The translations under genes and the position numbers were made by a program. This document shows positions 1 to 6,088 of a stretch of 6,088 nt of DNA, one piece after another. Under the pieces are notes generated by a model. The model did not search any database and was not told the origin of the DNA. It saw only the letters and a list, made by a program, of their open reading frames with translations. Numbering within the stretch: position 1 is the stretch's first letter; each line of letters begins with the position of its first letter. Source of the stretch: an uncultured Clostridia bacterium (lineage in GTDB: Bacteria > Bacillota > Clostridia > Oscillospirales > Oscillospiraceae); the NCBI GenBank assembly GCA_937858235.1, contig CALLZZ010000564.1, positions 1 through 6,088 on the forward strand, written 5' to 3'.

Positions 1-973
1 TCTGGGTCCCACAGGCAGCGGAAAAACCCTCATTGCTCAGACGCTAGCACGCATTCTAAAGGTGCCGTTTGCTATTGCAGATGCGACAACTCTGACGGAA
101 GCCGGCTATGTAGGTGACGATGTAGAAAACATTCTGCTGCGCCTAGTGCAGGCTGCTGATTACGACATAGAATTGGCACAGCGTGGCATCATCTATGTGG
201 ACGAAATTGATAAGATTGCACGGAAAAGTGAGAACACTTCCATTACGCGAGATGTTTCTGGTGAAGGGGTTCAACAGGCGCTGCTGAAGATACTGGAAGG
301 TACAGTGGCAAATGTACCCCCTCAGGGTGGACGAAAGCATCCTCATCAGGAGTTTCTACAGGTGGACACCACGAATATCCTTTTCATCTGCGGCGGTGCT
401 TTTGATGGCATTGAAAAGATTATTGAAACCAGAACGGATCGTAAAAGCATTGGGTTTGGTGGAGAACTGGTAACCCGTCAAGCGCGGGAAACTGGCGCGC
501 TGTTGCAGGAATTGCAGCCCCACGATTTACTAAAGTTTGGTCTGATTCCGGAGCTGATCGGCCGTTTACCGGTCATCACAACCCTGCGGGCGCTGAACCG
601 GGATCAGTTGGTGGAGATTCTGACAACTCCTAAAAACGCTTTGGTGAAGCAATACCAAAAGCTGCTGGAATATGATCATGTGCAGCTGGAATTTGAAAAA
701 ACTGCGTTGGAAGCTACGGCGGACAAAGCGTTGGAACGTGGGATTGGTGCCAGAGGGCTGCGTGCAGTTCTGGAGGATACCATGACGAACCTGATGTATG
801 AGGCTCCGTCTGATCCCACAATTTCTAAAATTGTGATTACAGCAGACAGCGTAATCAACCACAAACAACCCATTGTGGAACATGATGAAGCGCGGCTAAA
901 GCAGCCGCTGCCCCGCCTGGGTGCAGCGACTGAACAGGATGTGAATCATACCAACTCCAGTAACGCATCCTAA
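1..973 (+). CDS. clpX: ClpX, ATP-binding unfoldase subunit of the ClpXP protease (5' end cut off by window edge)
   Basis: ClpX is a hexameric cytosolic AAA+ unfoldase that recognises tagged or damaged proteins and threads them into ClpP. The first complete codon is at 2, and the frame is open to the window edge, so the GTG at 62 is internal and not a start. Of the visible 323 residues (numbered from the codon at 2), Walker A GPTGSGKT is at 2-9 and pore-1 loop GYVG at 35-38. Walker B has D67-E68, and the RKH pore loop is at 111-113. The ClpP-docking tripeptide IGF is at 150-152, the arginine finger in LIGR is R188, and sensor-2 GARGLR has R251. About 100 residues, including the family's N-terminal zinc-binding domain, must lie upstream. 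The IGF loop shows it is a true ClpP partner, so clpP is expected elsewhere, often just upstream. The C-terminal tail is polar and poorly conserved in type. Identification is near certain. Confidence 0.97.
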   Translation, partial: LGPTGSGKTLIAQTLARILKVPFAIADATTLTEAGYVGDDVENILLRLVQAADYDIELAQRGIIYVDEIDKIARKSENTSITRDVSGEGVQQALLKILEGTVANVPPQGGRKHPHQEFLQVDTTNILFICGGAFDGIEKIIETRTDRKSIGFGGELVTRQARETGALLQELQPHDLLKFGLIPELIGRLPVITTLRALNRDQLVEILTTPKNALVKQYQKLLEYDHVQLEFEKTALEATADKALERGIGARGLRAVLEDTMTNLMYEAPSDPTISKIVITADSVINHKQPIVEHDEARLKQPLPRLGAATEQDVNHTNSSNAS

Positions 974-993
974 AAAATGCAACTTGAGAGTAA

Positions 994-1025
994 GCCGCAT
1001 AATCCAGGTGATTATGCGGCCTTTT
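994..1025 (+). terminator. Rho-independent terminator after clpX
   Basis: A perfect 10-bp stem (994-1003 pairing with 1011-1020) closes a 7-nt loop and is followed directly by CTTTT. It begins 20 nt after the clpX stop and ends about 43 nt before the lon start. The stem is GC-rich at its base and AT-rich near the loop, and the U-tract is short, so some readthrough into lon is plausible. Structure is seen directly; termination activity is inferred. Confidence 0.85.
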
Positions 1026-1051
1026 CCCCAATTAACCCTGATTTAAGTGGG

Positions 1052-1058
1052 AAAGGAG
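1052..1058 (+). promoter_or_regulatory. Ribosome binding site that fixes the lon start
   Basis: AAAGGAG lies 9 nt before the ATG at 1068. A longer in-frame reading from GTG at 1047 would place this motif inside the coding sequence and has no comparable Shine-Dalgarno of its own. The ATG at 1068 is therefore the better start. Confidence 0.85.
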
Positions 1059-1067
1059 TCGTATTTT

Positions 1068-3491
1068 ATGAGCGAATTTGAAAATAAGGAAAGCTTGTCT
1101 GTTTTAACCCTTCCGACCATGGCATTGCGTGGACTAACGGTGTTTCCCAGTATGCTGTTGCACTTCGATGTGGGCAGGTCAGTTTCCATTCAGGCACTGG
1201 ATCAGGCAGTAGAGCTTGGCTCTTATATTTTCCTGGTTCCCCAGAAGGATTTATCGGTCGATGATCCCGAACTGAAGGATCTCTACACTGTGGGCACAAT
1301 TGCGGCAATTCGTCAGGTGCTGCGGTTGCCTGGCGATAATGTCCGTGTGATGGTAGAGGGAGTTACGCGTGCTCGTGTTATGGATTGCTGGCAGGATAAA
1401 CCTTACCTAGTTTTGCAAGTTGAGCAGATCGAAGAGGATGAAACAGAGCATCATTCTGCACGGGCTGAGGCTGTGATTCGAACGGCCTACGAATTGATTG
1501 AGCATTACTGTGAGCTATCCACTAAAGTTTCCTCCGACATTATGCTGACCGTAGTCGGAAGCAAGAAGCCGGGCTATATGGCAGACTATATTGCCCAAAA
1601 TATATCCATCCGTGGTGAGGACAAGCAGGCCGTTCTAGAGGAACTGCGACCGGTACGGCGTCTGGAGAAAATGAACCAAATCCTTCGTAAGGAAATCCGT
1701 GTTCTGGAAATTGAAAAGGATATGGAGAACAAAATTCGGGATCATATGAACGAGGCGCAGAAGGATTACTACCTGCGCGAACAACTCAAAGTGATCCAGG
1801 GTGAGCTGGGAGAAAGCAATGATGCCGATGATGAAATAAAAGAATATGAGCAAAAAATTGCAGAAGCGAAATTGCCAGAGGATGTCTCAGAAAAACTGAA
1901 AAAGGAGTTGCGTCGACTGAGTAAACAGCCCTTTGGTTCAGCAGAGGCATCTGTTCTGCGCAACTACCTTGATGTTTGCTTAGACTTGCCTTGGAACGTT
2001 CGTACAAAAGAACGTCTAAATGTAACAGCGGCACGGAAAGTGCTGGATGCCGATCACTATGGCTTGGATAAAGTCAAAGAGCGGATTCTGGAACTTCTGG
2101 CAGTTAAGCAGCTTGCTCCGGATTTGCGTGGGCAGATTATCTGTTTGGTAGGCCCTCCCGGTGTAGGTAAAACCTCTATTGCTTCCTCTGTGGCAAAGGC
2201 AATGAACCGGAATATGGCGCGGGTTTCCTTGGGCGGCATTCACGACGAAGCGGAGATCAGAGGTCACCGAAAAACCTATATTGGAGCGATGCCTGGTCGG
2301 ATCATTGCAGCAATTCAGAAGGCAGGCAGTTTAAACCCCTTGATTTTGCTGGACGAAATTGACAAGCTGGGCAGTGATCATCGTGGTGACCCTGCTGCAG
2401 CTATGTTAGAGGTGTTGGACGCTGCGCAGAATGCTACGTTCCGGGATCACTTCCTAGAGTTGCCCTTTGATCTTTCAGATGTGTTGTTTATTACCACGGC
2501 AAACGATTTAGGGACGGTACCACGTCCGCTGTTGGATCGTATGGAAGTGATCGAGCTGAGTAGCTATACCGATGAAGAAAAGCTACAAATTGCGCGTCGG
2601 CATTTGCTTCCCGATGAGATGAAACGTCACGGTTTGAATGGTCGCACTTTACGTGTGACCGACGGTGCGATTCGTGAAATTATCACCGGTTATACGCGGG
2701 AGTCCGGTGTCCGTTTGTTGCAGCGGCAGCTGGCGGCGCTGTGCCGGAAAGCAGCGATGGAACTGGTTACTACAGATGTAAAACGGATCAGTGTAACTGG
2801 CGATTCATTAGAGCAGTACCTGGGGATTCGACGGTACCATCCTGAAAAGCTATCAAAAACACCTCAGGTGGGACTGGTTAACGGCCTTGCCTGGACCAGT
2901 GTCGGTGGAGCCCTTTTAGAAGTAGAGGTTAATGTAATTCCTGGTACTGGAAAGGTGGAACCAACGGGCAATCTGGGCGAAGTGATGAAGGAATCCTGCC
3001 ATGCTGCCATTTCCTATATCCGTTCCCGGGCAACACAGCTGAATGTTGATCCGGAATTCTATCAGAACCGAGATATTCATATTCATTTCCCGGAAGGTGC
3101 GGTTCCAAAGGATGGTCCTTCCGCTGGTGTGACCATCACTACGGCAATTGTGTCAGCGCTGACCAACACGCCGGTTAAGTCTAATGTTGCTATGACCGGA
3201 GAGGTGACCCTGCGGGGCAGAGTGTTGGCAATCGGTGGACTGAAAGAAAAGACAATGGCTGCCTTCCGAAATGGGATCCAAACTTTGATTATTCCGGCAG
3301 ACAATGAAAAGGATCTGGAGGAAATTGATCAGACAGTACGTCAGGCACTGCACTTTATCACAGCGGAACAGGTGGATGAGGTGTTGGCAGAAGCGCTGGA
3401 TATCCCTTGTGCTATGTCGGCAAGCAGTGATGTAACCCCACTTCCCGTTGAGGGCAGTGGAACACAAACAACAATGAGCATTCAGCAATGA
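1068..3491 (+). CDS. lon: Lon, ATP-dependent serine protease (LonA type)
   Basis: Lon is a hexameric cytosolic AAA+ protease that unfolds and degrades misfolded and short-lived regulatory proteins. The product from ATG 1068 is 807 aa, normal for soluble LonA. Domains run in order: N-terminal LON substrate domain (about 14-205), helical/coiled-coil linker (about 205-320), AAA+ module (about 325-580) and protease domain (about 600-785). Walker A GPPGVGKT is at 362-369, Walker B has D429-E430, sensor 1 is N479, the arginine finger is R491 (PLLDR) and sensor 2 is R549 (GVR). The catalytic dyad is S685 in PKDGPSAG and K728 in GGLKEK, 43 residues apart as in E. coli and B. subtilis Lon. There is no transmembrane segment, which separates it from LonB. 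The last 20 or so residues form a Ser/Thr-rich tail. It sits between clpX and engB, a common Firmicutes order, and is probably cotranscribed with engB. No CtsR or CIRCE operator is visible upstream. Confidence 0.97.
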   Translation: MSEFENKESLSVLTLPTMALRGLTVFPSMLLHFDVGRSVSIQALDQAVELGSYIFLVPQKDLSVDDPELKDLYTVGTIAAIRQVLRLPGDNVRVMVEGVTRARVMDCWQDKPYLVLQVEQIEEDETEHHSARAEAVIRTAYELIEHYCELSTKVSSDIMLTVVGSKKPGYMADYIAQNISIRGEDKQAVLEELRPVRRLEKMNQILRKEIRVLEIEKDMENKIRDHMNEAQKDYYLREQLKVIQGELGESNDADDEIKEYEQKIAEAKLPEDVSEKLKKELRRLSKQPFGSAEASVLRNYLDVCLDLPWNVRTKERLNVTAARKVLDADHYGLDKVKERILELLAVKQLAPDLRGQIICLVGPPGVGKTSIASSVAKAMNRNMARVSLGGIHDEAEIRGHRKTYIGAMPGRIIAAIQKAGSLNPLILLDEIDKLGSDHRGDPAAAMLEVLDAAQNATFRDHFLELPFDLSDVLFITTANDLGTVPRPLLDRMEVIELSSYTDEEKLQIARRHLLPDEMKRHGLNGRTLRVTDGAIREIITGYTRESGVRLLQRQLAALCRKAAMELVTTDVKRISVTGDSLEQYLGIRRYHPEKLSKTPQVGLVNGLAWTSVGGALLEVEVNVIPGTGKVEPTGNLGEVMKESCHAAISYIRSRATQLNVDPEFYQNRDIHIHFPEGAVPKDGPSAGVTITTAIVSALTNTPVKSNVAMTGEVTLRGRVLAIGGLKEKTMAAFRNGIQTLIIPADNEKDLEEIDQTVRQALHFITAEQVDEVLAEALDIPCAMSASSDVTPLPVEGSGTQTTMSIQQ

Positions 3492-3494
3492 GGT
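3490..3494 (+). promoter_or_regulatory. engB ribosome binding site overlapping the lon stop codon
   Basis: GAGGT at 3490-3494 shares its first two bases with the lon TGA stop (3489-3491) and lies 5 nt before the engB ATG at 3500. A ribosome finishing lon would sit on the engB initiation region, which suggests translational coupling. The overlap is seen directly; the coupling is inferred. Confidence 0.75.
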
Positions 3495-3499
3495 AAACT

Positions 3500-4078
3500 A
3501 TGAATCTGCACAATGCGGAATTTATCCGATCTGCCGCCCACAAGAAGGATTTTATTCATGATGGGCGTCCGCAAATTACGTTAGCCGGCCGCTCCAATGT
3601 GGGAAAGTCATCGGTAATCAACCGGCTCCTGGATCGCAAAAACTTTGCTCGAGTGGGAAATGCACCCGGCAAAACAAGTCATGTCAATTACTTTTTGATT
3701 GAACAAAAAGTATACTTTGTAGATTTGCCTGGCTACGGCTATGCAAAGGTCTCCAAAGCTGAAAAGGCTCGTTGGGCTCAGTTGATGGAGGATTACTTTG
3801 CCGATGGTCAGATTGCGATGGGACTTTTGATCGTGGATGCACGACACAAGCCTACGGCAGACGATCAGATCATGACGCAGTGGTTCCAGGAGATGAATTG
3901 TCCTTTCCTGGTGGTAGCAAATAAGATGGACAAGTTGAAAAAATCAGAGATAGCAGGAAATTTGGGACGTATTCGTGAGACCCTGGTTCTGAGAGAAAAC
4001 GATTTGCTGATTCCTTTTTCAGCCGAAAAGGGAACTGGTAAACAGGAACTCATTTCCCTGCTGCTGGCCGATTTCTGA
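3500..4078 (+). CDS. engB: EngB (YsxC/YihA), ribosome-biogenesis GTP-binding protein
   Basis: EngB is a small TRAFAC-class GTPase required for late assembly of the 50S ribosomal subunit, acting in the cytosol on pre-50S particles. The 192-aa product matches the usual family length. G1 (P-loop) GRSNVGKSS is at 30-38 and the G2 region PGKTS at 56-60, with T59 the expected switch threonine. G3 DLPGYGYA is at 75-82, G4 NKMD at 141-144 and G5 FSAEKGTGK at 173-181. G4 is the textbook NKxD form, whereas many EngB proteins carry TKAD. The start at 3500 is 8 nt after the lon stop and has a Shine-Dalgarno that overlaps that stop. It is the last gene of the plus-strand unit and is followed by a terminator. 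The lon-engB linkage is widespread in Firmicutes, so the assignment is very secure. Confidence 0.96.
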   Translation: MNLHNAEFIRSAAHKKDFIHDGRPQITLAGRSNVGKSSVINRLLDRKNFARVGNAPGKTSHVNYFLIEQKVYFVDLPGYGYAKVSKAEKARWAQLMEDYFADGQIAMGLLIVDARHKPTADDQIMTQWFQEMNCPFLVVANKMDKLKKSEIAGNLGRIRETLVLRENDLLIPFSAEKGTGKQELISLLLADF

Positions 4079-4089
4079 TTTTATAGCGT

Positions 4090-4131
4090 AAAAAATACCC
4101 CCAGTCGTGGATTGCTGCGATTGGGGGTTTT
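4090..4131. terminator. Bidirectional terminator between convergent engB and rsmA
   Basis: A 10-bp stem with one G-U pair (4098-4107 with 4118-4127) encloses a 10-nt loop. On the plus strand it is followed by TTTT (4128-4131), ending engB 20 nt after its stop. On the minus strand the six A residues at 4090-4095 become a U-run two bases after the stem, ending rsmA about 33 nt after its stop. On the minus strand the G-U position becomes a C/A mismatch, so termination may be somewhat weaker in that direction. This 81-nt gap holds no other recognisable feature. Confidence 0.8.
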
Positions 4132-4159
4132 CTACATTAGGTAAGTGAGAAAGCACAGT

Positions 4160-5026
4160 TTAAAATTGCAGCGCTGTGGAAAACGCCTGGGTTAATTGTG
4201 CAAACTCCGCCAAACCCAATTCCTCTCCGCGCACATTTGTGGAAAAACCGCAGGCTTCTATCAGTGCTGCAACTTCCGCTTTGGTCAGCTGACCGCTAAA
4301 ACCAGCAGAGAGTCCGTTAACCAAAGTTTTTCGTCGCATCGCAAAGGAAGCCCGCACAATGCGAAAGAATAACTCTTCGTCTGTAACGGATACAGGCTGT
4401 GATGAAAGGGGAGTCAGTTGAATCACGGCAGAGGTTACTTTAGGCGCCGGAATAAAACAGTGAGGGGGGACTTCAAATAGTAATTCACAGTTTGCATGAT
4501 ATTGGCAGTAAATTGAGAATGCACCATAATCGGATGTGTGAGGTTTTGCACAGATTCTCTTTGCTACCTCTCGTTGAATCATAACGGTAATGGATGCAAA
4601 CAGCTTAGAGTCCAGTAGCGTGGTTAGAACCGGCGTGGTGATATTGTAGGGCAGGTTGGCACAGACAACGGGAGTCAGTCCCGGAAACGCGTACTGCACC
4701 AGTTCTGGTAGATTCAGTTTGAGAATATCACCTGAGATGATCGAAACGTTGGGATAGTCCGCCAACGTTTCCTGGAGGATGGGTAAAAGTGCGCGATCCA
4801 GCTCCACGGCGGTAACTTGATCTGCCAGCTGCGCAAGCTGTTCTGTCAGCGGACCAATTCCTGGGCCAATTTCCAAGACACCATAGCCTGGTGCAGCTGC
4901 CGAGGCATCGGCAATACCCTGAGGGACGGCAGGATCAATGAGAAAATTCTGTCCCATAGATTTTGAAAAGCGGAAGCCATGGCGTTGCAGTAGCGCTTTA
5001 ATTTGATTGATGTTACATAGATCCAT
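4160..5026 (-). CDS. rsmA: RsmA (KsgA), 16S rRNA adenine-N6,N6 dimethyltransferase
   Basis: RsmA uses S-adenosylmethionine to dimethylate two adjacent adenines (A1518 and A1519 in E. coli numbering) in the helix-45 loop of 16S rRNA, a late checkpoint of 30S assembly. Its loss commonly gives kasugamycin resistance. The 288-aa product has the expected length. It shows the N-terminal GQNFLID at 25-31, and SAM motif I VLEIGPGIGPLT at 50-61. An acidic ribose-binding residue lies at the end of strand 2 (E75, within AVELD), and SGDIL is at 98-102. The catalytic motif IV NLPY is at 124-127, and the family signature VPPHCFIPAPKVTSAVI at 186-202. A small helical C-terminal domain follows. The ATG at 5026 is preceded by AAAGGG at good spacing. 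It lies downstream of the 3D-protein gene on the same strand but appears to have its own promoter. It converges on engB. Confidence 0.97.
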   Translation of the reverse strand: MDLCNINQIKALLQRHGFRFSKSMGQNFLIDPAVPQGIADASAAAPGYGVLEIGPGIGPLTEQLAQLADQVTAVELDRALLPILQETLADYPNVSIISGDILKLNLPELVQYAFPGLTPVVCANLPYNITTPVLTTLLDSKLFASITVMIQREVAKRICAKPHTSDYGAFSIYCQYHANCELLFEVPPHCFIPAPKVTSAVIQLTPLSSQPVSVTDEELFFRIVRASFAMRRKTLVNGLSAGFSGQLTKAEVAALIEACGFSTNVRGEELGLAEFAQLTQAFSTALQF

Positions 5027-5034
5027 TTTTTCGA

Positions 5035-5040
5035 CCCTTT
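5035..5040 (-). promoter_or_regulatory. rsmA ribosome binding site
   Basis: Read on the minus strand, AAAGGG lies 8 nt before the ATG at 5026, within a purine-rich AAGAAAGGG stretch. It supports this start over any later in-frame codon. Confidence 0.7.
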
Positions 5041-5057
5041 CTTAATGCGTGCCTTTC

Positions 5058-5086
5058 AGTATAACAAAAGAAACACCGCTTTGCAA
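5058..5086 (-). promoter_or_regulatory. Predicted sigma-A-type promoter of rsmA, overlapping the upstream terminator
   Basis: On the minus strand a -35 element TTGCAA (5086-5081; 4 of 6 to consensus) is followed after exactly 17 nt by a -10 element TATACT (5063-5058; 5 of 6). Transcription would start near 5051, giving a leader of about 25 nt with the ribosome binding site inside it. The -35 element lies in the terminator hairpin of the preceding gene, and the -10 lies just past the U-tract. Sequence match only. Confidence 0.6.
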
Positions 5087-5105
5087 TGGTGCAAAGCGGT
5101 GTTTC
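5061..5105 (-). terminator. Rho-independent terminator after the 3D-domain protein gene
   Basis: A perfect 16-bp stem (5070-5085 with 5090-5105) with a 4-nt loop lies about 11 nt after the stop codon at 5117. On the minus strand it is followed by TTTTGTTAT. This should end the 3D-gene transcript and uncouple it from rsmA. On the plus strand the hairpin has no good U-tract, and nothing is transcribed into it from that side. Confidence 0.85.
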
Positions 5106-5116
5106 AAGTTACATTC

Positions 5117-6088
5117 TTAACTTAGGATATAGACATTACAGTTACGGCGTCCGAAGGAGCAGCACTCGGAGAGTGTATTAAAATACAGATCAACGATATT
5201 GCCTTTTACTGCACCGCCGCAGTCACCTGCAACAGCAGTGCCGTAGAGCACGGAACCGGAAGAAGTTTGGATATACATTTTGCTTCCATAGGGGATCACG
5301 GTGGGATCCACAGCGATAACGCCTACCTGTGCTCTTCTGCCTGTGGCAGTACCACTTCCGGCAGGGGCGGTATAAGCAGTTGCGGAGCAGAGCATCTTTT
5401 TCTTGATCTTGTAGGTGTTGCCAGAAACGGTTGTCATGGTGCCTTTTTCTTCATCAATGTTCGTAATGTAGTCCCTAGACTGGCTCAGAGAACTGAGAGA
5501 TGGTGCCGGGACACGGGTACCATAGGAAGTGACTTTTGTAACAGGCTTTGTGGTTTTGGTCTTAACCAGAGTAGACGTCGGCTTTCCACCATCAATGGAT
5601 TTTAATTCGTAGGTGTAAACCCTTTTGCCGTTGACTCCCTTTTTGGTAACCGCTTCGGTGCCCCGAGTCATGCTGGGATCAGCAACGCACTTGGAGCTAT
5701 AAGCAATGCTTTTGGATTTCTTTTTATAGGTGATTGTAACGCGGTTGATCACAATCGAGTCGCCACTACTCACTTTCGTATCAAGCTTTTGGGAAATAAG
5801 ATCGTGTTTCCCGAGTTTGATATTCAACTGATCTAATACATCGGAGACGGTTTCCCCTTCGTCAGTCAGAACAGAGATAGCGGCACCGTCACAGGTTACT
5901 GTAACGTACTGCTTATGGGTGATGGAGACTTCTACAGTGTCCTTCTTCTTATTTTGAGAAGTATCAACACAGTCACTGGCGGACAGTTCCAGACCAGCCT
6001 CGTCTAATACATCATCCATTTCGTCAGAATAACTTTCAACAGTATACGTTGTATCATCCAATGTGATCTCGTAAACCGTTTTTGCCTT
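5117..6088 (-). CDS. Exported cell-wall protein with DUF348, G5 and 3D domains, YabE/RpfB-like (5' end cut off by window edge)
   Basis: The reading frame stays open to the right edge, so the TTG at 6061 is internal; at least nine further codons precede it. Of 323 visible residues (numbered from the codon at 6088), about 1-56 and 58-118 look like two DUF348 modules. About 119-192 fits a G5 domain with the typical GVNGKRVYTYE core and a closing YGTR. A Ser/Pro-rich linker follows, then a C-terminal 3D domain at about 231-322. The three acidic residues that name the 3D fold are present in AVDP (D261), AGDCGG (D289) and NIVDLYF (D300). The 3D fold resembles the catalytic barrel of MltA lytic transglycosylases, so a peptidoglycan-cleaving role (Sps/Rpf/YabE-like) is likely but unproven. 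A signal peptide or membrane anchor is expected upstream of the window. Eight cysteines are unusual for an exported Firmicutes protein. In B. subtilis the similar gene yabE lies near ksgA. Confidence 0.9.
   Translation of the reverse strand, partial: KAKTVYEITLDDTTYTVESYSDEMDDVLDEAGLELSASDCVDTSQNKKKDTVEVSITHKQYVTVTCDGAAISVLTDEGETVSDVLDQLNIKLGKHDLISQKLDTKVSSGDSIVINRVTITYKKKSKSIAYSSKCVADPSMTRGTEAVTKKGVNGKRVYTYELKSIDGGKPTSTLVKTKTTKPVTKVTSYGTRVPAPSLSSLSQSRDYITNIDEEKGTMTTVSGNTYKIKKKMLCSATAYTAPAGSGTATGRRAQVGVIAVDPTVIPYGSKMYIQTSSGSVLYGTAVAGDCGGAVKGNIVDLYFNTLSECCSFGRRNCNVYILS

Noticed and set aside
62..64. GTG as start of clpX
   Set aside because: The Walker A motif lies in frame upstream, so this is an internal codon of a gene cut by the window edge.
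984..1015. TTGAGA at 984-989 as a -35 for lon, with GATTAT at 1010-1015 as -10
   Set aside because: The spacing is 20 nt, the -10 matches only 3 of 6, and the transcript would start within or just past the terminator stem.
1047..1067. Upstream GTG start for lon, adding seven residues
   Set aside because: The strong AAAGGAG at 1052-1058 would fall inside the gene, and it is ideally spaced for the ATG at 1068.
1996..2015. Inverted repeat ACGTTC...GAACGT inside lon, considered as a LexA-like operator
   Set aside because: Firmicutes LexA boxes have GAAC before GTTC with 4 nt between; here the order is reversed with an 8-nt gap, and it is deep in coding sequence.
5267..5605. 112-codon open frame on the plus strand opposite the 3D gene
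   Set aside because: It lies entirely within the well-supported minus-strand gene, has no recognisable domain or ribosome binding site, and has a composition expected of an antisense frame. An antisense RNA is known for yabE in B. subtilis, but I see no promoter evidence here.
6059..6061. TTG as start of the 3D-domain protein
   Set aside because: The frame continues without a stop to the window edge, no ribosome binding site precedes the TTG, and the first DUF348 module would be cut.
1..6088. A novel system, mobile element, CRISPR array, riboswitch or tRNA
   Set aside because: Nearly all bases are accounted for by five recognisable housekeeping genes and short terminator or promoter gaps. 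No gap exceeds about 100 nt, and no repeats or transposase-like frames are seen.

Overview
The window looks like ordinary housekeeping chromosome from a low-to-mid GC Gram-positive bacterium. It is most likely a member of the Clostridia, perhaps Oscillospiraceae/Ruminococcaceae. The support is the gene order clpX-lon-engB, the strong GGAG-type ribosome binding sites, the compact hairpin terminators, and an exported DUF348-G5-3D protein of a type typical of Firmicutes. The genus cannot be fixed from this sequence, and I see no sign of mobile DNA, CRISPR, prophage or RNA genes.

Plus strand, 1-4078. The left edge cuts into clpX, so only the AAA+ ATPase part from Walker A to the stop is present. 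A strong hairpin terminator follows, and then the complete ATP-dependent protease gene lon (start set at 1068 by its ribosome binding site). Eight bases after lon comes engB (ysxC/yihA), a small GTPase of large-subunit ribosome assembly. Its Shine-Dalgarno sequence overlaps the lon stop codon, so lon and engB are probably translated from one message. All key ATPase, protease and GTPase motifs are intact.

Convergence point, 4079-4159. A hairpin with U-tracts on both sides separates engB from the gene arriving on the opposite strand and should terminate transcription from both directions.

Minus strand, 6088-4160. A 3D-domain cell-wall protein enters from the right edge without its N-terminus and ends at 5117. 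A 16-bp terminator hairpin follows. The complete 16S rRNA dimethyltransferase gene rsmA (ksgA) comes next. A good sigma-A-type promoter for rsmA is embedded in the terminator of the upstream gene.

The genes cover protein quality control (ClpX, Lon), maturation of both ribosomal subunits (EngB for 50S, RsmA for 30S) and cell-wall remodelling (3D protein). I found no previously undescribed system. The points most worth a second look are the promoter nested in a terminator ahead of rsmA, the cysteine-rich 3D protein with Cys in place of the usual Thr beside a catalytic Asp, and the direct 3D-rsmA linkage without rnmV.
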